38,447 bases of DNA from Candidatus Poribacteria bacterium (GCA_002729015.1 PBVO01000166.1:1-38447), one strand, 5' to 3'. Shown: positions 6,846 to 16,237, numbered from the stretch's first letter. Notes: generated by a model from the letters alone, not told the origin. Made by a program: numbers and translations.

Positions 6846-8828
6846 TTATGAATTAATTATATCGTCATTCCAATAAGCAGCAGTTCTTTTTATAAATGAG
6901 TCTCTAAATTGTTTGGTCGATTTAGGCATTAATTCCCCAGTGCCCCAATCGACTATTACACCATACCGGCGTACCATATCTAATTCACAAATTTCCCCAT
7001 TTCGGTAACGCTTTGCAACATCTTCTGGGTCTTCTTGAATCCATTCTCGGCGTTTAGCAGCAATTTCCTGTCTTGCTTCAGTGGTTGCTGAAATGTCGAC
7101 TGTATATTTAGCAAGATCTATATCAATAATACTTAAAACAACACCATAGTCTTTTCTTGCTCGGTCAAGTGAAACATAATCTTGTTCTACGTCTCGCATA
7201 ACTGCCTCAGGATCGCGTTCTAAGGGATCTCCAAGGCCACCTCCACCTGATGTTGGTCGGCTAAATATATCTCCTTCTTTAATTGGAAGGTCAGAGAAAA
7301 TAGTTCCAAGCCATTCCTTTTCACCGCTATCAGCTCGCTTAACCCAGAGACCCTGAGGCATTGATGGAAGTCCACCCTTTATTCCCCATGTAATGGCCCG
7401 TTCTCTATCACAGATATAAGACAAAACAGCATCACTTGCTTTGCCTAGCGTGCTTGTTTTAACTACACCTGCTCCACCTCTATATTTTCCTGGACCACCA
7501 GAATCGCATTTTATTTCCATCTGATTTGCCAGAATAGGAGAGAGCCTCTCCTGTCCTTCGACTGGCTGAGCTTGTAGACCTGTTCCAAAACATGATGTGG
7601 TAGAATTACAACCATCCTTGTTCGAACGTCCTCCCCAACCACCTGGTAACCAGTCATAAAACATAAATATTGGTTTATTCTCAGTTCTTAAATCACGTCC
7701 TCCTGTAAGGAGGTATTCTTGATTAAATGTACAGGCAATAGCACGCTCTGGCATAATGCTAGACCAAATTTCATATGTTGAATTCATAATTTTTTCAAAC
7801 GGCATCAAAAAGCCTGTGACGGCTGTCGGCCATGGTGCATCTACAATAGAATCTTTTGGTGCAATAACTTTAATTGGCCTGTAGAATCCTGAGTTAAGTG
7901 GTAGGTCTGGAAAATAAGTTTTCATTCCGGCTACTACAGCTGAAAAAGTAGCACCGAATGCAGAGTTGTATAAAGTACTAATAGTGTTATGACTCCCTGA
8001 AAAATCGTATGTTACTTCATCTCCTTCAATAGTGAGTTTGACACATATGGGGATTAGTCCTTCACCTATAGCAGGGTCTCGATCAATGTGATCTACAGTT
8101 TCCCATGTGCCGTCTGGGATGGCTGCAATACGTTGTCGAGTTGCACGCTCAACATAGTTTTGCACTTCCTGAAAGCCTGTAACAACTGTTTCCTTAGTAT
8201 ATTTATCTACAAGACGAAGTATTTCTCCTTCAGCAATACGAGTAGCTTCAATTTGTGATCTCATATCACCAATAATAGATTCTGGGTCGCGAGTATTGGC
8301 AGCAATCATATTTGCTATATCTTCTCTGAGGACCCCTTGGTCAACAATACGAATAGGTGTTATCCGAATGCCTTCTCGGAACATTTCTCTGGCATTTACA
8401 TCAAATGAGCCCGGCACACTACCTCCTACATCTGACCAATGACCATTGGATTGACTAAATGCAATTATATCTTCTTTGACAAAAATGGGTCTCATAAGGC
8501 GTACATCATTAAAGTGTGTTCCTCCGGCATAAGGGTCATTAATCATAAATACGTCACCAGGTTTCATTGTGCCCTTAAATGCTTTTATTACATCTTTACA
8601 GGTGTAATGTAGTGTACCGACATGAGCAGCCAGATCCTGATTTCCTTGAGCGATAGAGTCACCGTTGGCATCATTCAGTGCATTCGAAAAATCACGGTTA
8701 TAGATAACAAACGAATAGCAAGTTCTTAGTACCTGTTCAGCCATTTGATCAACGGCAGTGATAAAGGAATTCTTCAGCACCTCAAAGGTCACTGGGTCAA
8801 GACTGGGTTCAGAGTTTTGATTTCTCAT
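6846..8828 (-). CDS. hyuB: Hydantoinase B / oxoprolinase-type subunit
   Basis: This encodes a 660-residue HyuB-family protein. Such proteins pair with a HyuA ATP-dependent subunit to open cyclic amides such as hydantoins, 5-oxoproline or N-methylhydantoin, or to carboxylate ketones such as acetone. Family signatures are PVTFEVLKNSF at the N-terminus, MINDPYAGGTHFNDV near residue 95, SNGHWSDVGG near 127, and SGGPGKYRGGAG near 440. The length is usual for the family. The start codon ATG at 8828 overlaps the hyuA stop as ATGA, so the two are translationally coupled. The C-terminus carries about 80 residues beyond the LGDPLERDPE block, as in many marine homologues. The actual substrate cannot be read from sequence. 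Confidence 0.92.
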   Translation of the reverse strand: MRNQNSEPSLDPVTFEVLKNSFITAVDQMAEQVLRTCYSFVIYNRDFSNALNDANGDSIAQGNQDLAAHVGTLHYTCKDVIKAFKGTMKPGDVFMINDPYAGGTHFNDVRLMRPIFVKEDIIAFSQSNGHWSDVGGSVPGSFDVNAREMFREGIRITPIRIVDQGVLREDIANMIAANTRDPESIIGDMRSQIEATRIAEGEILRLVDKYTKETVVTGFQEVQNYVERATRQRIAAIPDGTWETVDHIDRDPAIGEGLIPICVKLTIEGDEVTYDFSGSHNTISTLYNSAFGATFSAVVAGMKTYFPDLPLNSGFYRPIKVIAPKDSIVDAPWPTAVTGFLMPFEKIMNSTYEIWSSIMPERAIACTFNQEYLLTGGRDLRTENKPIFMFYDWLPGGWGGRSNKDGCNSTTSCFGTGLQAQPVEGQERLSPILANQMEIKCDSGGPGKYRGGAGVVKTSTLGKASDAVLSYICDRERAITWGIKGGLPSMPQGLWVKRADSGEKEWLGTIFSDLPIKEGDIFSRPTSGGGGLGDPLERDPEAVMRDVEQDYVSLDRARKDYGVVLSIIDIDLAKYTVDISATTEARQEIAAKRREWIQEDPEDVAKRYRNGEICELDMVRRYGVIVDWGTGELMPKSTKQFRDSFIKRTAAYWNDDIINS

Positions 8829-10867
8829 TTACTTTCCCCTGTTACAAAAATTCTAATATTAAGCCATTCATCAACCTCAACATTAACCTCAGGTGGTATC
8901 AAGGTTGTAGAGTCTAATTGTTCTATGATTGCTGGTCCTTTAAACTTTGTTCCAGCGGGGAGGCTCTCATGTTGATAAATAGGAGTTTCAATCGGATTAT
9001 CACAACCATCAAAAATAACAAACCGGGTATTTTCTGCATTTAGTTTGTGATTTGAATTTGTGTACTTCTTTAATTCAGCTTTCTGGGTAACTCCTATTGC
9101 TGTTAAATTTAGGCGGAAAAAATCCACGTTCGCTTCATCTCGCCTGAATGCATATTCAAGATTATGGGCTTTATGAAAGGATTCTATTGCAATATCGACA
9201 GATATAAATGGACTGCTTACGGCTACGTTTAAAGAGCGCCATTGACCTGCATACATCATATCTATTGAGCGCTCTAAAATCATATCTACAGACTTTACCC
9301 CCTCTGTTTTTAGTCGGTTTATTGCTTCATTTTCCATATCGATAAATTTAGTTTCAATATCGTTAGCATTAGCCTTTTTTGCAGGCATGAGATAACTCTG
9401 TGCTAGATCGTGACGTATATCAACCAGTAAGCATCCAAGTGCTGAAGTAACTCCTGGATTTGGTGGAACTATGACAATCGGTATGGATAGTTCTTTAGCT
9501 AATGCCACTCCATGAAGAGCACCTGCACCACCAAATGCAACTAATGCAAAATCACGGGGGTCGTATCCACGGCTAATAGAGATAAGTCTCACGGCGTCAG
9601 CCATATTAGCATTGGCTACGCTTATAATTGATTTTGCTGCTTCATCGATGTTCATACCAAGTGGTTCAGCTGCGTAGCTCTTTACAGCATTTCTTGCTGC
9701 TACTAGATCCAGTTTGATATTTCCTCCTGCAAGGGAACCACCTAATCTACCAAGTACTACGTTAGCATCAGTATTAGTTGGAACTAAATTTCCTTTTCCA
9801 TAGCATGCGGGGCCAGGAGAAGCCCCAGCTGATTGTGGACCATTATGCAGAGCACCTGCATCATCTATCCATGCCAGCGATCCGCCACCAGCACCAATTG
9901 TAAGCACTTCAATACTTGGGAAACGTATTGGATGGCCAAATTCAATGCCCCAATCCTTAGTTATGCGGGATTGGCCATTATAAACTAGGGACACATCACA
10001 ACTAGTACCTCCCATATCAAGACCTATTGAGTTCTCAAATCCACATAACATTGCTATATGGCGGCTTGCGATGGCTCCTGCAGCGATTCCTGATCCAGCT
10101 AAACGCCCTGCAAAACGTTGGGTGGTAGCAGGTGTCATCACACCACCTCCTGAATGCAACAATAATAGATCGCTAAGGTAGCCTGCTTTCTTTAGTTGTT
10201 CATTCATGCGCTTTACATAACGTCCTACTACAGGATTAAGAATAGAGTTAACTACAGTTGTTGAAAAACGCTCATGTTCAAATATTTCAGGAAGTGTATC
10301 ACTTGACGTTATTATATCAGCATCAGGCATTTCGCTTGTAAGGATCTTTTTTAATTGTTGTTCATGTCTGGGATTAATAAATGAATTCATAAGGCAGATA
10401 GCAACTGATTGAACTCCGCGTTTTTTGAGAATTCTTGCAATTTCACGTGCATCATCTTCATCAAGTGGTTCAACTATATTGCCAGCATGATCTATTCGTT
10501 CTGTAATAACTAAACGAGATTTTCTATTGATATAAGGTGGTGCAACATCTTCGTAAGTATCCCATAGTTCTTCTTTATCGGCACGACGTATCTCGATCAC
10601 GTCACGAAACCCTCGAGTGCAGATCATTGCAGCTGGTGGAAGATTACGTGTAATAAGTGCGTTTGTTGCAACAGTAGTTCCGTGAGATAGAAGTGTTACA
10701 TCTTTTAGGTTAATTTTAGCCTCACTGAGACCATGCATAGCACCTATTAAGGGATCTTCGGGTGTAGAAGGTGTTTTAACTACTCTTACTTCCCCAGTGA
10801 CTTCGTCCATAATGCAGATATCTGTAAAAGTGCCACCAATATCAATTGCTACTCTTAGGTGGGGCAT
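8825..10867 (-). CDS. hyuA: Hydantoinase A / oxoprolinase-type ATP-binding subunit
   Basis: This encodes a 680-residue HyuA-family subunit with an actin-like ATPase fold. Visible motifs are AIDIGGTFTDI near residue 6, LSHGTTVATNALI near 60, GLDMGGTSCDVS near 285, TIGAGGGSLAWID near 320, and FGGAGALHG near 445. It should provide ATP-driven activation of the substrate, with HyuB completing the reaction. ATG at 10867 is preceded by GAGGA at good spacing. A TATAAT on the leftward strand (10923-10928 as ATTATA) may be its -10 element, but no clear -35 is seen. The pair could instead be an acetone or acetophenone carboxylase type; the window contains no third small subunit to support that. Confidence 0.92.
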   Translation of the reverse strand: MPHLRVAIDIGGTFTDICIMDEVTGEVRVVKTPSTPEDPLIGAMHGLSEAKINLKDVTLLSHGTTVATNALITRNLPPAAMICTRGFRDVIEIRRADKEELWDTYEDVAPPYINRKSRLVITERIDHAGNIVEPLDEDDAREIARILKKRGVQSVAICLMNSFINPRHEQQLKKILTSEMPDADIITSSDTLPEIFEHERFSTTVVNSILNPVVGRYVKRMNEQLKKAGYLSDLLLLHSGGGVMTPATTQRFAGRLAGSGIAAGAIASRHIAMLCGFENSIGLDMGGTSCDVSLVYNGQSRITKDWGIEFGHPIRFPSIEVLTIGAGGGSLAWIDDAGALHNGPQSAGASPGPACYGKGNLVPTNTDANVVLGRLGGSLAGGNIKLDLVAARNAVKSYAAEPLGMNIDEAAKSIISVANANMADAVRLISISRGYDPRDFALVAFGGAGALHGVALAKELSIPIVIVPPNPGVTSALGCLLVDIRHDLAQSYLMPAKKANANDIETKFIDMENEAINRLKTEGVKSVDMILERSIDMMYAGQWRSLNVAVSSPFISVDIAIESFHKAHNLEYAFRRDEANVDFFRLNLTAIGVTQKAELKKYTNSNHKLNAENTRFVIFDGCDNPIETPIYQHESLPAGTKFKGPAIIEQLDSTTLIPPEVNVEVDEWLNIRIFVTGESK

Positions 10868-11010
10868 ATAATCCTCATTCTGTTCAGATGTTTAGATATA
10901 ATTAACACTATCCTATTTTTGTATTATATGTGAAGCTCATTGGTGTAGAGAGAAGAGTTTTTTTGGAATAAAATTTAAAGGAAGAAGCTTAATTGCTAGA
11001 GGGGTTAGAT

Positions 11011-11310
11011 ATGTATGCACGTTTCTATAAATTTAACATTAAAACAGAATATTTTGATCAAATGCTTTCTTTTTTTGATGAAACAGTTGAGCCTCTAATT
11101 GAGTCTGTAGATGGCCATCTGGGTTTACAATCAGTAAGAGTTGGTCAATCAGAATCTATAATGGTTGCATTTTACAAGAATAAAGAATCTGCAGATTCTG
11201 CAACTGAAAAGGCCGCACCAGTGTTTAAGGAAATGGCAAAGTGGATGTCAGCACCCCCTCAGATTTTAGGTGAAGGAGATGTTATGCGTTCATTAAATTT
11301 TGGATATTGA
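11011..11310 (+). CDS. Small ABM-like (dimeric alpha/beta barrel) protein
   Basis: This encodes a protein of about 99 residues starting MYARFYKFNIK, with a mid-chain VDGHLGLQSVRVGQSESIM and a C-terminal PQILGEGDVMR. The alternation of strands and helices and the short length suggest an antibiotic-biosynthesis-monooxygenase-like or stress-responsive dimeric alpha/beta barrel. Function is unknown. ATG 11011 is preferred to TTG 10993 because GAGGGG ends 6 bases before it. The gene diverges from hyuA and shares a 143-bp intergenic region with it. Confidence 0.55.
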   Translation: MYARFYKFNIKTEYFDQMLSFFDETVEPLIESVDGHLGLQSVRVGQSESIMVAFYKNKESADSATEKAAPVFKEMAKWMSAPPQILGEGDVMRSLNFGY

Positions 11311-11414
11311 AAAGTAATCACTCTTTTCTCTATTTATGAGTCTATTCTTGGGGGTGAACTGGGTATCCTGATTTTCTTAAGGAATACAAATTATAGTTTT
11401 GAGATATTTTAAAA

Positions 11415-11693
11415 ATGTCCTTAAAAATAAAAAAACAAAGCAGAGAAGTATTTGAGGTGAAAGTTTTAACGACTACCCCAACTACTCATTTGGTTACTAT
11501 AACTGATGAGGTGCATAATAAACTTACAAAAAAGCTTGTAACAAAAGAATCACTCTTGGAGTTTTCATTTCAATTCCTTATGGATAGAGAGTCTAATACA
11601 TCAATTTTGCCATCTTTTAATATAACAGATATTTCAAAATATTTCCCTGATTACAGTGACCAAGTTAATTGCTGGTGCGATAAAAAATCTTAA
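11415..11693 (+). CDS. Hypothetical protein, 92 residues
   Basis: I do not recognise this gene. The product is basic at the N-terminus (MSLKIKKQSREVFEVKVLTT), then has a Thr-rich strand-like part with TITDEVHNKLTKKLVTKESL, a helix-like LLEFSFQFLMDRE, and ends with NCWCDKKS. No signal peptide or membrane segment is seen. The segment VHNKLTK...TKESLLEFSFQFLMDRE looks like a ribbon-helix or small alpha/beta protein. It ends 2 bp from the convergent 11695-11967 gene. The 104 bp before it contain no convincing promoter. Confidence 0.5.
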   Translation: MSLKIKKQSREVFEVKVLTTTPTTHLVTITDEVHNKLTKKLVTKESLLEFSFQFLMDRESNTSILPSFNITDISKYFPDYSDQVNCWCDKKS

Positions 11694-11694
11694 C

Positions 11695-11967
11695 TTATTG
11701 AGGTGGAGAAAGGGGGTTTATTACATACCTAATATGTTCTTCAACATGCTCTTCTGTCATTTTAATAAATTCTGGATCTGCCATCATCGCTCCCATTGCT
11801 TCAACGTCAACAGAAAAAAGAGTAACTGTCGCTGTAGTCGTGTCGACTTCACCTACTAAAGTTTTAGACTCATCACAAAGTTGGGCACGTTTTTCAGAAT
11901 GCAAATCAAAGAGTGCCTTCCACTCTTGATAGGAAGATTTTATTTTGACAATAATATGTAAGTCCAT
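11695..11967 (-). CDS. Conserved small protein, DUF3764-like
   Basis: This encodes a 90-residue soluble protein: MDLHIIVKIKSSYQEWKALF, then DESKTLVGEVD, VTLFSVDVEAMGAMMADPEF and a C-terminal EEHVEEHIRYVI. The pattern of one ferredoxin-like alpha/beta unit with a final helix resembles DUF3764-type or ABM-like proteins that I recall only loosely. ATG 11967 is chosen over ATG 11979 because GGAGATA lies just upstream of it. The gene is convergent with the 92-residue gene to its left. Confidence 0.6.
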   Translation of the reverse strand: MDLHIIVKIKSSYQEWKALFDLHSEKRAQLCDESKTLVGEVDTTTATVTLFSVDVEAMGAMMADPEFIKMTEEHVEEHIRYVINPLSPPQ

Positions 11968-12110
11968 TTTTATCTCCATTATTTTTTTTATAAATAAGCA
12001 TATAAACTATTTGAGTAAACAATATCTTTGCGATATTTAAATTGTACTAGGCGACAGTTTTTTTGAGGAATGCAATTGCACTATACGAGTAATGTTCCAT
12101 TGAGTAATAA

Positions 12111-12488
12111 ATGATTGAGAATAACGAACAATACATCAGTTTATCAACACAAAAAACAGATGGTAGTTTTGTTAGAACACCAGTGTGGTTTGCACGGGAG
12201 GGAATAAAACAAAATTATTTTGTATATACCGCTAAAAAATCAGGAAAGGTAAAAAGAATTAAGAACTTCTCACATGTAAAAGTAGCAGTTTGTAATTTTA
12301 GGGGAAAAATTAATGGTGATTGGATAGAGGCTAAAGCATATCTGATTGAAGATGAGATATTAGTAAAATTAGCCTTTTCGCTTTTGAGAAAGAAATACGG
12401 TATAAAGTTTTTTATTGGTGATTTTTTATCATGGATAGTAGGAAAGTATAATCAACGTCAAATAATAAATATTCAGATAAAAAACTAA
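12111..12488 (+). CDS. PPOX-class (pyridoxamine oxidase-like) flavin/F420-type protein
   Basis: This encodes a 125-residue split-barrel protein. Its N-terminus, QYISLSTQKTDGSFVRTPVW, and the following FVYTAKKSGKVKRIKN and VKVAVCNFRGKINGDWIEAKA blocks match the PPOX-class probable F420/FMN-dependent enzyme pattern: substrate strand, T-x-x-x-S/G-K-x-K-R phosphate-binding turn, then a core strand. The cofactor is not proven. It starts at ATG 12111 and is followed 52 bp later by a SnoaL-like gene in the same direction. Confidence 0.7.
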   Translation: MIENNEQYISLSTQKTDGSFVRTPVWFAREGIKQNYFVYTAKKSGKVKRIKNFSHVKVAVCNFRGKINGDWIEAKAYLIEDEILVKLAFSLLRKKYGIKFFIGDFLSWIVGKYNQRQIINIQIKN

Positions 12489-12540
12489 AGGATTAATAAT
12501 TTTTTTGTATACTTATAATTTTTTGAGAACAGAGTGATAC

Positions 12541-12888
12541 ATGAGAACTGTAGATGATGTATTTGACCACCATATAGAGGTATTTGGAGTTGGAGACCTG
12601 AAAGGTATTTTAACTGATTATGACTCGAACTCAGCGATGTTATATAAAGATAGAATATGGCATGGGGTAGAAGGAGCAAAACAATTTTTTTGTATGTGGT
12701 TAGAAGACTTGATGCCCCCCGGAAGTGCATTTGAGCTAATAAGTCGTTTGTCCCACCAACAGACATTATATATCACGTGGAGAGCTGAAACAGATAAATA
12801 CATTTATGATTTTGGAACGAACACATTCATAGTAAGAGACGATAAAATTTGGAGGCAAACAGTAGCCGCTCATATAAGAGTTAAATAA
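12541..12888 (+). CDS. SnoaL/NTF2-like protein
   Basis: This encodes a 115-residue protein with an NTF2-like cone fold. It opens with DVFDHHIEVFGVGDLKGILTDY, a helix pair typical of SnoaL-like proteins, then has HGVEGAKQFF, and ends with a strand-rich part including FIVRDDKIWRQTVAAHI. Such proteins are isomerases, cyclases or ligand-binding domains; the ligand here is unknown. A strong AT-rich hairpin follows the stop codon, so it is likely the last gene of its transcript. Confidence 0.72.
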   Translation: MRTVDDVFDHHIEVFGVGDLKGILTDYDSNSAMLYKDRIWHGVEGAKQFFCMWLEDLMPPGSAFELISRLSHQQTLYITWRAETDKYIYDFGTNTFIVRDDKIWRQTVAAHIRVK

Positions 12889-12890
12889 GA

Positions 12891-12918
12891 AAAATGATAT
12901 TATAATATATCATTTTTT
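12891..12918 (+). terminator. Rho-independent-like terminator after the SnoaL-like gene
   Basis: AAAATGATAT (12891-12900) and ATATCATTTT (12907-12916) form a perfect 10-bp stem with a 6-base loop. The T-run continues for two more bases. The stem is weak because it is AT-rich, and it could act in both directions. Confidence 0.6.
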
Positions 12919-12965
12919 ATCTAACTAAATGCCTTTTGAGTATTAACAAAGAAAGATAATAATTG

Positions 12966-14147
12966 ATGACCGATCAAAAAGTTATGATAGATCTTAGCTA
13001 TAATTATGAAGATCTTAGAGAACCTGTCCAAGCACTTTGTTCTAAATTCCCAGGCGAATATTGGCGTGAAAAGGACGCTGAAAGGTCTTACCCCGAAGAA
13101 TTTGTAAGTGAGCTCACAAAATCAGGTTTCCTTGCAGCATTGATTCCAGAAAAATTTGGAGGAAGTGGACTTGGGATCGGTGCGGGAGCAGCAATTCTTG
13201 AAGAAATTAATGCCTCTGGGGGAAATAGTGGAGCCTGCCATGCTCAGATGTATACAATGGGCACATTACTTCGCCATGGTTCCAATGAACAAAAACAAAA
13301 ATATTTACCAAAAATTGCCTCCGGAGATCTTCGTCTACAGGCATTTGGAGTTACTGAACCAACTACAGGTTCTGATACAACACAATTAAGTACGACAGCA
13401 ACTAAGAAAGGAAATGACACCTATATAGTCAATGGTCAAAAAGTATGGATTTCAAGAGCTCAACAGTCAGATTTATTGCTATTGCTTGCAAGGACAACTC
13501 CTAAGGAGGAATGCAAAAAACGTAGTGATGGTTTGTCTGTTTTCTTGGTTGAATTAGATAAGGCAGTTGGTCATGGGCTTGAAATAAAGCCTATAAAAAC
13601 GATGATTAATCATAACACAAATGAACTTTTTTTTGATAATCTTGAGATTCCTTCAAATACTCTAATTGGAGAAGAGGGCAGGGGTTTTAGCTATATATTA
13701 GATGGTATGAATGCAGAAAGAATACTGATTGCTGCCGAATGTATAGGTGACGCACGTTGGTTTATAGAAAAGGCCACTTCTTATGCAACAGAACGAAAAG
13801 TTTTTGGTGGTCCAATAGGAGCAAATCAGGGGGTGCAATTTCCAATTGCACGTTCATATGCTCAAACTGAGGCTGCAAATTTAGTTGTCAAAAAAGCTGC
13901 TGTGCTCTTTGAGGCTGGCCAACCATGTGGGCCAGAAGCAAATATGGCAAAATTGCTTGCTTCAGAGGCCTCTTGGGAAGCTGGAGATACATGTATGCAG
14001 ACATTCGGTGGGTTTGGTTTTGCAGAAGAGTATGATGTCGAGAGAAAGTTTCGTGAAACAAGATTGTATCGTACTGCCCCAATTTCTACAAATATGATCT
14101 TAGGTTATATTGGACAACATGTCCTTGGGATGCCCAGGTCTTATTGA
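12966..14147 (+). CDS. Acyl-CoA dehydrogenase
   Basis: This encodes a flavin-dependent acyl-CoA dehydrogenase of 393 residues that introduces a 2,3-double bond into an acyl-CoA. Visible blocks are GFLAALIPEKFGGSG (near 50), AFGVTEPTTGSD (near 122), NGQKVWIS (near 150), the MNAERILIAAE helix, and the C-terminal FGGFGFAEEYDVERKFRE, whose first Glu after the Phe-Ala is placed like the MCAD catalytic base. The chain length of the substrate cannot be told. ATG 12966 is chosen over TTG 12963. Its stop overlaps the start of the CoA-transferase gene by one base, and a MaoC/HTD2-like gene follows, so the three likely form one operon for activating, oxidising and hydrating an organic acid. Confidence 0.95.
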   Translation: MTDQKVMIDLSYNYEDLREPVQALCSKFPGEYWREKDAERSYPEEFVSELTKSGFLAALIPEKFGGSGLGIGAGAAILEEINASGGNSGACHAQMYTMGTLLRHGSNEQKQKYLPKIASGDLRLQAFGVTEPTTGSDTTQLSTTATKKGNDTYIVNGQKVWISRAQQSDLLLLLARTTPKEECKKRSDGLSVFLVELDKAVGHGLEIKPIKTMINHNTNELFFDNLEIPSNTLIGEEGRGFSYILDGMNAERILIAAECIGDARWFIEKATSYATERKVFGGPIGANQGVQFPIARSYAQTEAANLVVKKAAVLFEAGQPCGPEANMAKLLASEASWEAGDTCMQTFGGFGFAEEYDVERKFRETRLYRTAPISTNMILGYIGQHVLGMPRSY

Positions 14148-15274
14148 TGGTCGGTAGATTAGATGGTCTTCTTGTAGTTTCAATTGAACAGGCGGTGGCG
14201 GCACCATACTGTTCAAGCAGACTTGCTGATTCAGGTGCACGTGTTATTAAAATTGAGCGCCAAGAGGGAGATTTTGCCCGTCATTATGATGATGTATTAG
14301 ACGGTGAAAGTTCTTGGTTCGTGTGGCTGAACAGAGGAAAAGAATCAGTAGTATTAGATTTTAAAAAACAAGATGATTCTGACCTACTATGGAGAATGAT
14401 TAAAAAAGCAGATGTGTTTATACAAAACTTATCTCCTGGAGCTACAGATCGTGCAGGGTTTGGAAGCTCTTTGCTGAGAAAAATTAATCCAACCCTAATT
14501 ACATGTGATATAAGTGGGTACGGTTCTAGTGGGCTATATAGGGATCTTAAAGCCTATGATTTTTTAGTACAATGTGAGTCAGGTGTTGCGTCTGTTACTG
14601 GAAGTGTTGATAGTCCAGCCAGAGTGGGTGTTTCTCTATGTGATCTTACAGCAGGTCTAAATGCTCATGGTGCTATACTGGAAGCACTTATTGCACGTAG
14701 CAAGTCTGGAAAAGGCGAGGGAATAAGTATTTCACTTTTTGATGGAATGGCAGATTGGATGAATGTAGCTAGATTTCATCAACTTAAACGTGGTTCATCC
14801 CCATTACGAATGGGGCTTTCACACTCTCTTATTGCACCTTATGGAGCTTACCAAGTAGGTGATGGTAACACCATTGTTATAGCAATACAGAACGATAGAG
14901 AATGGGGGCGTTTTGTAGATAATATAATTCAAAATTCTACTGTTGGACAAGACACTAGATTTATAAATAATGCTATGAGAGTTAAGAATAGAGATAGTTT
15001 AGATCTTATAATAACTAATTGTTTCTCGAATTTTAAAATAGATACGCTGTGTGAAATATTAATGGCTGAAAAAATTGCTTTTGGCAGATTAAATGATGCA
15101 AAAGCATTAGCTGATCATCCGCAGTTAAGAAAAGTAGAAGTATGCCTGCCTGGGGGAAATAAGGTGGAATTAATATCACCACCTTCTCAGTTTGAGTCGA
15201 CAAAGACAACACTTGGCCCAGTGCCAAGTCTGGGAGAACATTCTCAATCTATAAAGAAAGAGTTTTCTTTTTGA
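14147..15274 (+). CDS. Family III (CaiB/BaiF) CoA-transferase
   Basis: This encodes a 375-residue family III CoA-transferase, which moves CoA from a donor thioester such as succinyl-CoA to a carboxylic acid. The N-terminal DLADSGARVIKIER-type block appears here as SRLADSGARVIKIERQEGDF, followed by NRGKESVVLDFK. AYDFLVQCESGV near residue 140 holds the expected catalytic Asp. GISISLFDGMADWM and HSLIAPYGAYQVGDG continue the family pattern. The start ATG 14147 shares its A with the TGA stop of the upstream dehydrogenase. The gene is slightly shorter than the usual 390-400 residues. Context with a dehydrogenase and a hydratase suggests dicarboxylic-acid or branched acyl-CoA breakdown. Confidence 0.93.
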   Translation: MVGRLDGLLVVSIEQAVAAPYCSSRLADSGARVIKIERQEGDFARHYDDVLDGESSWFVWLNRGKESVVLDFKKQDDSDLLWRMIKKADVFIQNLSPGATDRAGFGSSLLRKINPTLITCDISGYGSSGLYRDLKAYDFLVQCESGVASVTGSVDSPARVGVSLCDLTAGLNAHGAILEALIARSKSGKGEGISISLFDGMADWMNVARFHQLKRGSSPLRMGLSHSLIAPYGAYQVGDGNTIVIAIQNDREWGRFVDNIIQNSTVGQDTRFINNAMRVKNRDSLDLIITNCFSNFKIDTLCEILMAEKIAFGRLNDAKALADHPQLRKVEVCLPGGNKVELISPPSQFESTKTTLGPVPSLGEHSQSIKKEFSF

Positions 15275-15302
15275 GAAGTATAATAATGGAGATCCTGTAA
15301 TT

Positions 15303-16151
15303 ATGAATGAAGAAGCAATACAATCTCTGGTTGGGTCTGAGATGGAGCAAAAAGATATTATTGATAACCATAGGCTCAATGCTATGCGTGCATTACTTGA
15401 TCGTGATGATATTCCATTACAAAAGGGAGATGCTCTACCACCGTGCTGGCATTGGGCATTTTGTGTGGATACGGTTGCACAGTCCCAATTAGGTCCTGAT
15501 GGTCATCCTAGGAAAGGTAATTTTTTACCTGACTTAGGCCTGCCAAGACGTATGTGGGCAGGCAGTAGAATCAAATTCCATACTTCTCTTATAATTGGTA
15601 ATTCTATCACAAAAAATTCTAAGATTGTTAGTATTACGCCCAAGTCAGGTAAAACAGGAAAATTAGTTTTTATTGTTGTCAGACACAGTTGGTATGCCGG
15701 TGGGACGTTAGCTATAGAAGAGGAGCAAGATATTGTTTATAGAGAATTGTCTGGAACAGTATCAATGAAAAATAATGGATCAACTATTTCCCAACGCCCA
15801 ACTTGGACCCGTGAGATATTTCCTGATTCTGTAAAGCTTTTCCGTTATTCTGCAATTACCTTTAATAGCCATAGAATACATTATGATCGCCCTTATTGTT
15901 TAAACGATGAAGGATATTCAGGACTGGTTGTTCATGGACCACTAATAGCAACACTTCTAATTGATCTATTTCAAGTTAACAATCCAAATTCTATTATTAA
16001 AGAATTTTCTTTTCGTGCTGTTGCACCGCTTTTCGACGGTAAAACATTTAAAGTCAATGGATTACGAGAAAATGATGATGGGTGGTGTGATGTTTGGGCA
16101 GAAAATGCAGACGGTTTTTTAGCTACTCATGGCAGAATTTTTGCTCATTAG
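15303..16151 (+). CDS. MaoC/HTD2-like acyl-CoA hydratase (mesaconyl/itaconyl-CoA hydratase type)
   Basis: This encodes a 282-residue double-hotdog protein of the HTD2-like group that includes mesaconyl-C4-CoA and itaconyl-CoA hydratases. The N-terminal half has LPPCWHWAFC and LPRRMWAGSRIKF. The C-terminal half has the hydratase motif FNSHRIHYDRPYC, with the active-site Asp and His, and GYSGLVVHGPLIATLL. A final FRAVAPLFDGKTF is typical of the group. It follows the CoA-transferase by 28 bp with GGAG upstream of the ATG. A full itaconate or mesaconate pathway would also need a citramalyl-CoA lyase, which is not in the window. Confidence 0.85.
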   Translation: MNEEAIQSLVGSEMEQKDIIDNHRLNAMRALLDRDDIPLQKGDALPPCWHWAFCVDTVAQSQLGPDGHPRKGNFLPDLGLPRRMWAGSRIKFHTSLIIGNSITKNSKIVSITPKSGKTGKLVFIVVRHSWYAGGTLAIEEEQDIVYRELSGTVSMKNNGSTISQRPTWTREIFPDSVKLFRYSAITFNSHRIHYDRPYCLNDEGYSGLVVHGPLIATLLIDLFQVNNPNSIIKEFSFRAVAPLFDGKTFKVNGLRENDDGWCDVWAENADGFLATHGRIFAH

Positions 16152-16167
16152 GATTTTCGTTTAGAAC

Positions 16168-16211
16168 TTTATTATAAAAAAGGATTAAACTTTGGGAACT
16201 TCTATAATAAA
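16168..16211. terminator. Inverted repeat between convergent genes, possible bidirectional terminator
   Basis: TTTATTATA (16168-16176) and TATAATAAA (16203-16211) are perfect 9-bp arms with a 26-base loop. They lie between the hydratase gene and rpmE, which converge. A-runs and T-runs flank the arms. The long loop weakens the call. Confidence 0.35.
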
Positions 16212-16237
16212 AACTAAAATAAATAAATGCGACGTGA

